Positions 1 to 6,929 of a stretch of DNA of 19,979 nucleotides are shown here, one piece after another. The position numbers and the translations under genes are program-made. Each line of letters starts with the position of its first letter. Positions within the stretch are counted from its first letter, which is position 1. The DNA comes from JBFLVQ01 sp040758525 (lineage in GTDB: Bacteria; Acidobacteriota; Blastocatellia; Chloracidobacteriales; JADJPF01): assembly GCA_040758525.1 (NCBI GenBank), contig JBFLVQ010000087.1, positions 1 to 19,979 of the forward strand. Direction: 5' to 3'. Below the pieces are notes generated by a model that was given only the letters and a program-made list of their open reading frames with translations, was not told where the DNA came from and made no database searches.

Positions 1-99
1 CCGAGAGGAAAATCTCCTGGGCCTGCTCTCGGCACTCGTTTTGAGCCGAGAAAGCGCTTTAGAATTTTTCGTAAGCGCAAACGTAAGCGGGTTGCTTAG
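1..99 (+). CDS. Possible 3' end of an unidentified gene (partial)
   Basis: Frame 1 is open from the window edge to a TAG at 97-99, giving 32 residues. The peptide is rich in Gly and Pro at first and then very basic, ending in a run of alternating Arg and Lys followed by Val-Ala. Such tails occur at the C-termini of nucleic-acid-binding proteins, but the family cannot be named from this fragment. The first 60 bases are visibly more GC-rich than the rest of the window. The reading competes with a minus-strand ORF that ends at 59, and at most one of them is likely to be real in the overlap. An open frame this short can also occur by chance. Confidence 0.3.
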   Translation, partial: PRGKSPGPALGTRFEPRKRFRIFRKRKRKRVA

Positions 100-256
100 A
101 ATATTCGGCTATTTTTACCATTGCTAGTGCTAAATTCTCTTTTATTGAAGGGGCGAGATAGTCAATCTCTATCTTCTGCTCTGAATTTTGAATAAACTCG
201 TGTTTATAGTAGATAACCAAAACCCTCTCTATTATCAGCCATTGTTCAACAGCCAA
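59..256 (-). CDS. Hypothetical small protein, uncertain start
   Basis: This minus-strand reading frame ends at 59 and can begin at a TTG at 256 (65 residues). The frame stays open further upstream to about 388, and the extra 40 or so codons look protein-like: mixed charged and hydrophobic, with a Leu-Ser-Glu-Ile-Glu stretch. They contain no ATG, GTG or TTG. An ATG near 378 lies one base out of frame, so the ORF could be the remains of a gene whose start was lost by an indel, or a gene using a rare start. No domain is recognised. It may also be an open frame in non-coding AT-rich DNA. Confidence 0.25.
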   Translation of the reverse strand: MAVEQWLIIERVLVIYYKHEFIQNSEQKIEIDYLAPSIKENLALAMVKIAEYSKQPAYVCAYEKF

Positions 257-520
257 CTGCCTCTGCCTTACGCCATTGAGGATCGCTTCTATCTCGGATA
301 GCTTTATAGTTGTTTTATATTCTATCTTATCTTCCCTATCTGCTATAAAAGAAGAGTTTATAACTATTCTTATCTCATTGTTAGTCTTTTATTTGAGAGA
401 AATTTATGATCTACTGGTATATTTAAATTGAGAATTTGGGTATATCAAATAGTGTGGCAATTGATAAGAAGTAGAAATTGTAGTTGCTTGGTATAAACTT
501 GAAAGGAAGTACTCTAGACT

Positions 521-1504
521 TTGAAAATAGATAATCTAAAAGAGAAGGTAATGGGATGCATAATAGGAGGAGCTGTAGGAGATGCACTAGGCGCTCCTTT
601 TGAAGGCTTATGGTCTGATTCCATACCAGAAAAATCTATTCTTCTATCTGCTTATTCAGAGTTTGAGGGTTATCCTCTTGGTCAGTATACTGATGATACT
701 CAACTCACCCTTGCTACAATAGAATCTATTATTGAATCTGGATTTATTAATCCTGCTAATATAGCCAAAACAATATTCAGCTTATTTAAGAATCAGGCAG
801 TTATAGGACCTGGTGGAGCTTGCCGTGGAGCAGCTTCTGAATATTTTAAGTATCGAGATTGGCGTAAATGCGGAGCAGGAGAAGGTTCGGCAGGTAATGG
901 AACAGCTATGAGAACAGCAGCCTTAGGTTTATGTTTTCTGAAAGATTCTACAAATCTTCCATCGATTATTAGCGATGTAAGCAGAATCACCCACTCTGAT
1001 CCTCGTAGTATTGCAGGAGGAATTGTAATCGCTAAAGCGGCTCAGCTTCTAGCTACTGATTCTAATATTGAAGCGATAGATTTTTGTCAGAGTTTAGCTT
1101 CAACCATTGAGTCCATTCATCAGTCTTTTGCCCAACTAATTAGAGAGCTTCCTAAATATTTGCATATTGATAGAAATTTAGCTCTTAACTTTATTGCTTG
1201 GGCAGGGATGAGATATCCTGAGTTCGAGAAACCGATCATTACTCCATTTATAATTCCAACGGTGTTAGCAAGTCTTTGGTCAGTGATTAAATATCCTAAT
1301 TGCTGGTCGGATGCTGTTAGTGAGGCTATTGGATTGGGGGGAGATGTTGATACTCTCGGTGCTATCGTTGGTGGTCTTATGGGTGCCAAGTTGGGCATTA
1401 ATTCAATCCCTGTTCACCTTATCAAGCCGGTTCTTAACTATAACTATTTGAACAACGTTGCTCGTCTTTATCTTATATTTATTGAAAAATCTCTTTCTTG
1501 TTAA
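521..1504 (+). CDS. ADP-ribosylglycohydrolase family protein (DraG-like)
   Basis: This is a 327-residue protein of the ADP-ribosyl-glycohydrolase (DraG/ARH) fold. These cytoplasmic all-alpha enzymes use a di-metal site to remove ADP-ribose from proteins or small molecules. Family signatures are visible in order: Gly-Gly-Ala-Val-Gly-Asp-Ala-Leu-Gly near residues 16-24, Thr-Asp-Asp-Thr at about 57-60 (metal ligands), Gly-Asn-Gly-Thr-Ala-Met-Arg at about 125-131, Thr-His-Ser-Asp near 152, and Gly-Gly-Asp-Val-Asp-Thr near 273-278 (second metal-ligand motif). The TTG start at 521 has a GAAAGGAAG element about 11 bases upstream. An in-frame ATG at 551 would remove ten residues but leave the first motif nearly at the N-terminus, so TTG is preferred. 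The substrate cannot be told from sequence. It is a single-gene unit, well separated from the gas vesicle genes. Confidence 0.85.
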   Translation: MKIDNLKEKVMGCIIGGAVGDALGAPFEGLWSDSIPEKSILLSAYSEFEGYPLGQYTDDTQLTLATIESIIESGFINPANIAKTIFSLFKNQAVIGPGGACRGAASEYFKYRDWRKCGAGEGSAGNGTAMRTAALGLCFLKDSTNLPSIISDVSRITHSDPRSIAGGIVIAKAAQLLATDSNIEAIDFCQSLASTIESIHQSFAQLIRELPKYLHIDRNLALNFIAWAGMRYPEFEKPIITPFIIPTVLASLWSVIKYPNCWSDAVSEAIGLGGDVDTLGAIVGGLMGAKLGINSIPVHLIKPVLNYNYLNNVARLYLIFIEKSLSC

Positions 1505-1535
1505 GCTCTCCAAGACCGATTTCTGCTTCTGTCCT

Positions 1536-1907
1536 ATTGCTATACCATTTCCATAGCACAATACTGTTATATGTGCGCGCACTTTTACCGAAATTTCACG
1601 AAGTTCCAGAGGTTGTTGAGATGCTTTCCACTGCCAAAACCCAGAATCGGGAAGATCATCTGAGCAAAGCTGGTGGGGCAGCAAACGTTCTGCGTCAGAG
1701 TTGTGCCATGCTCTGATTACTGAAGAACCGGATGAGTTAATCGCTCACGTCCGGATCTGTGGAGGGGCTTGGCAGGTAACTGCCGAGTCTACCCGGATGA
1801 AGCAAAACAACATTGGCATTAGGTGGAAACGGTTGTTATGGCTCGCAACCGTAATAGTCAATCCGAAATATTATGTTGCCGCATCTATACCATTTTGGTA
1901 TAGCAAT
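1536..1907. repeat. 12-bp inverted repeats bracketing the intron remnant
   Basis: ATTGCTATACCA at 1536-1547 recurs as its exact reverse complement at 1896-1907, 372 bp end to end, with the group II intron tail between them. Each copy is also part of a small hairpin: TGCTAT/ATAGCA within 1538-1558, and CTATACCA/TGGTATAG within 1885-1903. No clear target-site duplication was found outside the repeats. The arrangement could be the termini of a small non-autonomous element that carries or captured the intron, or two copies of a dispersed palindrome in opposite orientation. Confidence 0.45.
1720..1798 (+). mobile_element. Degenerate group II intron 3' end (domains V-VI)
   Basis: Bases 1724-1758 can fold like group II intron domain V. 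The basal stem AGAACCGGA/TCCGGATCT contains one A-A mismatch. A two-base CG bulge on the 3' side is kept, and the upper stem is TGAGT/GCTCA. Bases 1764-1794 fold like domain VI: GGG/CCC at the base, an 8-bp stem (1768-1775 with 1780-1787) closed by a GTAA loop, and an unpaired A near 1791 where the branch-point A would sit. The catalytic triad position reads AAC instead of AGC, and the terminal GNRA loop of domain V is lost, so the ribozyme is probably dead. No reverse transcriptase gene is present. GTGCGCGCAC at 1573-1582 resembles the GUGYG 5' end of such introns, so the remnant may span 1573-1798. Confidence 0.6.
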
Positions 1908-2125
1908 TTGCCCTATTATTTAGTGACGCCTAAACCTGATAAATCAAAGCCTACCTTCTTTATATATGTTATAACGTAGATTAAACACTTAATGAACTTT
2001 TTTACGACTAGGAATACTAGTTGCGTAGTTATAAAGTGAGTATTCACATTGTCATTTATTTATTCACGTTCAGGTAGTTATTGAGTTGAAAAGGTTAAAA
2101 TAGTATGGAGCCTAACTCTTAATAC

Positions 2126-2171
2126 TATGTAGATAATGCTATGGAATCATTTCCATAGCATTATCTACATA
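2126..2171. repeat. Perfect 21-bp-arm hairpin before the first gvp-cluster operon
   Basis: Bases 2126-2146 and 2151-2171 are exact reverse complements separated by a four-base loop, TCAT. The inner part reads TGCTATGGAA/TTCCATAGCA. Its right arm shares the 12-mer ATTTCCATAGCA with the hairpin at 1538-1558. No T-run follows on either strand, so a simple intrinsic terminator is unlikely. It ends 18 bases before the ATG at 2190. In RNA it would be a very stable leader or boundary structure; in DNA it could be an operator for a dimeric regulator or a palindromic repeat element. Confidence 0.75.
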
Positions 2172-2189
2172 TAAAAATCAATATGACAA

Positions 2190-2822
2190 ATGAAAAAGGA
2201 AACCTACAATAGGGATTGTATCGGGACCCCGCTAAGAACACTAATCTATATTCCTATAATACATACACAAGCTGATATGGGTAGCCTCAGCGAAGATATA
2301 AGATCGATTAAAATAGCCAAATTGGGTAAACAATATTGGGAGCGTAGCGTGAACCTGATAGCGGAAATGTGGGTGGTTATTGAACAAACAGTTGATAACT
2401 TAGCTCTCTGTTATGAAAAGGTACGCCTTTATCAGGATGGGTTACCTGTTTGTGGTCGCGAGGTAGAGATCATTACAGAATTGGCAAAGACAGGAAGTTA
2501 TAATTACCGTTTACTTCTTGAGCTAACGAAAAAAGGTGCAACTATTATGGGTAGCGAATCGCCCGATCTACTACTAGAAGAGTACCAACTTACCAAACAA
2601 CTTCTTAGCGTAAAAGATCCTAGAGAAATAGATAAGATCGACGCCCACCAAAAAAATTTGCGCCATTCTTTACTGAAAAAGCGTGACCAATTTATTGCTA
2701 ATCGTATCAATACAACACTCTCCAATGGAGAAACGGCAATACTATTTCTTGGCCTGCTTCACTCATTGGTGGACAAACTTGATAAGGACATCCAAATAAT
2801 TTACCCAATTAATAAACCTTGA
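2190..2822 (+). CDS. Conserved protein of unknown function in gas vesicle cluster
   Basis: This is a 210-residue soluble protein. Residues from about 18 (Leu-Ile-Tyr-Ile-Pro-Ile-Ile-His-Thr, then Ala-Asp-Met-Gly-Ser-Leu) and the stretch Tyr-Glu-Lys-Val-Arg-Leu-Tyr-Gln-Asp-Gly-Leu-Pro-Val-Cys-Gly near 77-91 look like strongly conserved blocks. I recall a family of this form from diverse bacteria and archaea, without an assigned function. The C-terminal Gly-Glu-Thr-Ala-Ile-Leu-Phe-Leu-Gly-Leu-Leu-His motif is reminiscent of the TraB/PrgY-type end, but that is a weak resemblance. The middle is helical and highly charged. The start at 2190 has no good ribosome binding site, so the exact N-terminus is uncertain. 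It lies 21 bases before the sigma-54 activator gene and probably heads that operon. Confidence 0.75.
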   Translation: MKKETYNRDCIGTPLRTLIYIPIIHTQADMGSLSEDIRSIKIAKLGKQYWERSVNLIAEMWVVIEQTVDNLALCYEKVRLYQDGLPVCGREVEIITELAKTGSYNYRLLLELTKKGATIMGSESPDLLLEEYQLTKQLLSVKDPREIDKIDAHQKNLRHSLLKKRDQFIANRINTTLSNGETAILFLGLLHSLVDKLDKDIQIIYPINKP

Positions 2823-2843
2823 TTTCTAAGGGAGTGATCAGCA

Positions 2844-4259
2844 ATGAAGAACACACGTGGTAAAGTCCTTATTGTAGATGATGAATTAGCTATCTGCAGT
2901 ATTCTTTCTTACATGATGCTGGGAGAAGAGATTAAACCTATTGTTGCTTACAATGGAAATATGGCATTGCAGATGATTCACTCTGAAACGCCAGATGTAA
3001 TGCTACTAGATTTCAGAATGCCAGGAATCGACGGTTTAGAAGTGTTGAGAATAGCAAAAGAATTGGACCCTGCACTTCCCATAATAATGATCACTGCTTA
3101 TGGGGCAATCTCTAGCGCTGTCAAAGCAATAAAAGCAGGTGCTTATAGTTATTTAGCCAAACCTTTTGAACATCGAGAGGTAATTGAATTGGTACATTCG
3201 GCATTATCTGAACGCAATTATAAACGTAACCTTAAACCGTCAACTAATCAACCTCAAGAGAATAACTCATTATGGCAAACGATGGGACGAAGCTCAGCGA
3301 TTGGCCGAATCATCACTAACATACATCGTGTAGCAAAATCTAATTTCACTGCTCTTATACAGGGAGAAACTGGCTCCGGCAAAGAATTAGTTGCTCGCGC
3401 CATTCATCTAGCTAGTCCTCGCGCAAGTGCGTCTTTTGTTCCTGTAGATTGTGGTGCTATTCCGGAAGCACTTTTAGAGAGCGAGTTATTCGGTTACGAA
3501 AAAGGCGCTTTCACTGGTGCAGATTTTAAAAAGCAAGGAAAATTTGAATTAGCTGAGAGCGGCACATTATTTTTAGATGAGATTTCCAATATGCCATTAA
3601 GCTCTCAAGCCAAGCTGTTGCGCATCTTACAGGATAAGATGATCTATCGGATCGGTAGTACCAAGCCCATTAAGGTTGATGTACGCTTAGTAGCTGCTAG
3701 TAATGAAGACTTACAATCCGCCGTTACCTCAGGTTCGTTTCGTCGCGATCTCTTTTTCCGGTTAAATGAGTTCACAATTAAAATTCCACCACTAAGAGAA
3801 CGCAAAGAAGACATTATTTATCTGGCCAATCGATTTCTGGAAACTACCAATGTAGAATTATGCAAAAACATACGTGGATTCTCAGAGCCTGCGATAGAAA
3901 CCTTACTTACCTATAGATGGCCAGGAAATGTCCGGCAACTTCGCTCTACTATACGTCGAGCAGTGCTACTAGCTGATGAGATGATTTGTGAAGACCACTT
4001 AGATATCACAGAAGAATCTCCTAACTTACCAACAGAGATAGTTACTGGTATAACCTTATTAAAAGCTCCTGAGGTCTGCTGGGACAACTGTTCGCTGAAA
4101 GAGATCGTGCATCAGAACACCATTGCGTTAGAACGAGAAATTTTACGCCAGGCACTACATAAGACTGGTGGAAATAAGGCTAAAGCGGCACGGTTGTTGC
4201 ACGTTGATTACAAAACCATTCATTCAAAAGTGAAAGAATACGGCATCATAACTGAATAA
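2844..4259 (+). CDS. Sigma-54-dependent response regulator (NtrC family)
   Basis: This 471-residue protein has the full NtrC layout. The receiver domain (about 6-120) has Asp12-Asp13, phospho-acceptor Asp56, Thr84 and Lys106. The AAA+ domain (about 148-370) has Walker A GETGSGKE at 174-181, the sigma-54-contacting GAFTGA loop at 221-226, and Walker B GTLFLDEI at 240-247. A Fis-type helix-turn-helix occupies about 442-467 (GGNKAKAARLL and following). All key residues are intact, so it should hydrolyse ATP and activate RpoN-dependent promoters once phosphorylated. A GGGAG ribosome binding site precedes the ATG. It is the likely activator of the sigma-54 promoter before gvpA at 10569, and its partner is probably the histidine kinase at 8550. 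Both links are inferred from context. Confidence 0.95.
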   Translation: MKNTRGKVLIVDDELAICSILSYMMLGEEIKPIVAYNGNMALQMIHSETPDVMLLDFRMPGIDGLEVLRIAKELDPALPIIMITAYGAISSAVKAIKAGAYSYLAKPFEHREVIELVHSALSERNYKRNLKPSTNQPQENNSLWQTMGRSSAIGRIITNIHRVAKSNFTALIQGETGSGKELVARAIHLASPRASASFVPVDCGAIPEALLESELFGYEKGAFTGADFKKQGKFELAESGTLFLDEISNMPLSSQAKLLRILQDKMIYRIGSTKPIKVDVRLVAASNEDLQSAVTSGSFRRDLFFRLNEFTIKIPPLRERKEDIIYLANRFLETTNVELCKNIRGFSEPAIETLLTYRWPGNVRQLRSTIRRAVLLADEMICEDHLDITEESPNLPTEIVTGITLLKAPEVCWDNCSLKEIVHQNTIALEREILRQALHKTGGNKAKAARLLHVDYKTIHSKVKEYGIITE

Positions 4260-4268
4260 GGAGAAAGT

Positions 4269-4784
4269 ATGGTTAAGAAATCTGAAAAAGAACTACCTAA
4301 GGAGAGTGGCTTTGATGTCGCATTTGGAGGATTACTGAAAGGGTTTGGGAATTTAGTAGAAAAGCTTGGCGAGTTAGCAGAAACCGCTCATGAGCTTAAC
4401 CAAACAGGAGAGATCAAAGGGCAGACCCTTAAGGGAATCTATGGTTTTAGTGTTAAGGTAGGGTTAGGAAATGAAGGGATCAAAGTTGAGCCATTTGGAA
4501 ACATTCGTAAAGACAAAACTAGTGGCCAACCTGTTGTTGAAGAGATACGTGAACCAATAGTAGATATCTTTGAGGAAGAGTCTGATATCCTTATTATTGC
4601 AGAGATGCCAGGTATTAGCGTGGAAGATATTCGACTCGATCTTAAAGATGACATACTAAATATTTACGCTGAGCATGGCAACAAGAAATACCGCAAGGAA
4701 ATACTACTACCAGGAAATTTTTCACGCGAGCAATTAACTATCTCCTGTAATAATGGAGTTGTAGAGATAAAGTGCGTCAGGTAA
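4269..4784 (+). CDS. gvpH: GvpH-like protein with Hsp20/alpha-crystallin domain
   Basis: This 171-residue protein has an N-terminal region (about 1-90) with a helical Gly-Leu-Leu-Lys-Gly-Phe segment typical of gas-vesicle-associated Hsp20 proteins. The C-terminal alpha-crystallin-like beta sandwich spans about 91-171: 'EPIVDIFEEESDILIIAEMP', then a strand-rich stretch ending in 'NGVVEIKCVR'. It stops right after the core, without the usual long tail carrying an Ile-X-Ile motif, so oligomer formation may differ from standard small heat-shock proteins. Such proteins in gvp clusters are thought to keep GvpA or other Gvp proteins from aggregating. It starts nine bases after the activator stop with an AAGGAGAAAG site, and the Cdc48-like ATPase gene follows almost at once, so a holdase-unfoldase pair is plausible. 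Confidence 0.85.
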   Translation: MVKKSEKELPKESGFDVAFGGLLKGFGNLVEKLGELAETAHELNQTGEIKGQTLKGIYGFSVKVGLGNEGIKVEPFGNIRKDKTSGQPVVEEIREPIVDIFEEESDILIIAEMPGISVEDIRLDLKDDILNIYAEHGNKKYRKEILLPGNFSREQLTISCNNGVVEIKCVR

Positions 4785-4802
4785 TGAGTGAGGGTCAAAC
4801 TG

Positions 4803-6929
4803 ATGAGCCAAGCTAATAATTGCGAACTTAAACTTAGAGTAACGGAAGCAATGGGCAAAGATGTGGGACGAGCCATCGTGCGCTTAGACCCTCTTGATCT
4901 GCAAAAATTGCGAACACAGATTGGAGATATTGTCGAGGTTTATGGCAAACGTACGACGGTCTGTAAAGTAATGCCAGCATACAAAGAACAACGTGGCCAA
5001 TCGTGTATTCAAATGGATGGTATTACACGTGAAAATGTTGGTATGGGGTTAGACGAATTTGTGTTAGTTCGTAAGGTACTCTGTCAACCTGCTGAACGTG
5101 TTGTCCTCATACCAACAGATATTATTCCTACCGAGCGCGACCTAAAATATATTGGTAGTCTTTTAGATGGACTACCAGTACTGTCTGGTAATCGTATACG
5201 GGCTATTTTGTTTGGTAGCCGATCCACCGATTTCAAAGTGGAGAGCACAGTACCCAAAGGGCCAGTACTCATCAATCCAACAACACAGCTTGTTATTGGG
5301 AAAACTCAAGCAGAAGAAAGCAGTCGCGAACCATCTTATGAAGATATCGGCGGGCTTAAGTCACAACTTCAACGTATCAGGGAGACGATTGAGCTACCTT
5401 TACGATATCCAGAAGTATTTAAACGACTTGGTATAGATCCGCCGAAAGGGGTACTTCTTTATGGTCCACCTGGTTGTGGCAAAACATTGATTGCTCGCTC
5501 GATTGCTCATGAAACGGAAGCTCATTTTTTTTCTGTAAGTGGTCCAGAGATAATTCATAAATTTTATGGAGAGAGTGAAGCTCACCTACGTAAAATATTT
5601 GATGAAGCTACCAAGAAGGGGCCCAGCATTGTTTTCTTAGATGAAATTGATGCTATTGCGCCAAAACGTGAGCAGGCTGTGGGAGATGTAGAGAAACGTG
5701 TAGTGGCGCAATTACTTGCCCTTATGGATGGACTTACCAAGCGTCAAAACGTCATTGTCATTGCTGCTACCAACATTCCTAATGCGCTTGATCCTGCCTT
5801 ACGCCGTCCAGGCCGTTTTGATCGCGAAATTTCCATTCCAATACCAGATCGTAATGGACGTTGGGAGATTTTAGAGATCCATAGCCGCGGAATGCCCTTA
5901 AGCCAAAATGTTGATTTAGCTCACTTGGCAGCAATTACACATGGTTTTGTAGGAGCTGACCTAGAGGCTCTTTGCCGAGAAGCAGCAATGAACTGCTTGC
6001 GTAATATTATGCCTAATATTGATTTTACGTTGGCGACAATACCTTATGAACAACTGACAAGGTTGGAAATAAGCATGGATAACTTTTTAGTAGCATTACA
6101 GGAGATTGAGCCTTCAGCTATACGAGAAGTGTTCGTTGAAGTGCCGGACATACACTGGCAAGATATTGGTGGCTTAACAGAGGTCAAAGCACGTTTAACA
6201 GAAGCAGTCGAATGGCCACTAAAATATGCTCGTCTTTTTGAGAAAGCTGGTATTAATCCGCCTAAAGGCATCCTGCTTACAGGACTACCAGGGTGTGGCA
6301 AAACAATGCTGGCTAAAGCTATTGCTACTGAGAGTCAGGTAAACTTCATATCAGTTAAAGGCCCCGCGCTTATTTCTAAATATGTTGGAGAGTCAGAGAA
6401 AGGACTGCGAGATGTTTTTCGCAAAGCTAGACAGGCTGCGCCTTGTATTATCTTTTTTGATGAAATTGATGCATTGCTGCCAACACGCAATAGTAGCTCA
6501 TCAGATTCGCATGTTGCTGAGCGTGTTCTCAGTCAGTTCTTAACAGAACTTGATGGAGTAGAGGAATTGAATGGTGTTTTGGTGCTAGGTGCAACTAATA
6601 GAGTCGATATGCTTGATCCTGCCGTCCTTAGACCAGGCCGCTTTGATGAAATTATAGAAATTCTGCCACCAGACGAAATAAGTCGTAAAGAGATTTTCCA
6701 GGTACATATGCGCAACAAACCTCTGACCATAGCGATCGATTTCACAAAATTGGCTGTTAGAACGGACGGCTTTAGTGGTGCCGAAATTGCCTCTATATGT
6801 AACAAGGCTACTATGAACGCTATTCGTCGAGCAGTTGCTACGACAGGAGAAAAATCTATCAGTGAAATAGAAGTAATTATTGAGATTAAAGATATCGAGG
6901 ATGCTTTTATGGAGGTGTCACCAAATTAG
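4803..6929 (+). CDS. Cdc48/VAT-type tandem AAA+ ATPase
   Basis: This protein of about 708 residues has the complete Cdc48/p97/VAT architecture. An N-terminal double-psi-barrel-type domain (about 1-175) is followed by D1 with Walker A GPPGCGKT at 221-228, Walker B near 277-283 (VFLDEID) and an Arg-finger region LRRPGRFD. D2 has GLPGCGKT starting at 494, FFDEID as Walker B and VLRPGRFD. Both rings look catalytically intact. The family unfolds or extracts proteins using ATP. Several gvp clusters carry such a gene, but its precise substrate there is not established. The ATG at 4803 is chosen because GAGGG sits about eight bases upstream; a GTG at 4788 would add five residues but lacks a good site. 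The gene abuts gvpF/L, whose ATG directly follows the TAG. Confidence 0.93.
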   Translation: MSQANNCELKLRVTEAMGKDVGRAIVRLDPLDLQKLRTQIGDIVEVYGKRTTVCKVMPAYKEQRGQSCIQMDGITRENVGMGLDEFVLVRKVLCQPAERVVLIPTDIIPTERDLKYIGSLLDGLPVLSGNRIRAILFGSRSTDFKVESTVPKGPVLINPTTQLVIGKTQAEESSREPSYEDIGGLKSQLQRIRETIELPLRYPEVFKRLGIDPPKGVLLYGPPGCGKTLIARSIAHETEAHFFSVSGPEIIHKFYGESEAHLRKIFDEATKKGPSIVFLDEIDAIAPKREQAVGDVEKRVVAQLLALMDGLTKRQNVIVIAATNIPNALDPALRRPGRFDREISIPIPDRNGRWEILEIHSRGMPLSQNVDLAHLAAITHGFVGADLEALCREAAMNCLRNIMPNIDFTLATIPYEQLTRLEISMDNFLVALQEIEPSAIREVFVEVPDIHWQDIGGLTEVKARLTEAVEWPLKYARLFEKAGINPPKGILLTGLPGCGKTMLAKAIATESQVNFISVKGPALISKYVGESEKGLRDVFRKARQAAPCIIFFDEIDALLPTRNSSSSDSHVAERVLSQFLTELDGVEELNGVLVLGATNRVDMLDPAVLRPGRFDEIIEILPPDEISRKEIFQVHMRNKPLTIAIDFTKLAVRTDGFSGAEIASICNKATMNAIRRAVATTGEKSISEIEVIIEIKDIEDAFMEVSPN

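Larger units (their letters stand above)
1505..2189. other. Gene-free stretch with intron remnant and palindromes
   Basis: No convincing coding region lies in these 685 bases. The short open frames here overlap an RNA-like segment and have no protein character. What can be seen is a degraded group II intron 3' part, a pair of inverted 12-mers around it, and a long perfect hairpin at the right end; each is listed separately. A further stem (7-bp arms at 1829-1835 and 1846-1852, 10-base loop) lies just past the intron tail. I could not pick out a convincing sigma-70 promoter for the downstream operon, although one should exist between about 1910 and 2190. Confidence 0.6.

Noticed and set aside
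793..1398. Minus-strand open frames inside the ADP-ribosylglycohydrolase gene
   Set aside because: They run antisense to a gene with clear family motifs, have no ribosome binding sites of note and no protein character.
1498..1979. Two short plus-strand open frames in the intergenic stretch
   Set aside because: They read through the domain V/VI RNA segment and the palindromes; the peptides look like translated structured RNA, with no conserved pattern.
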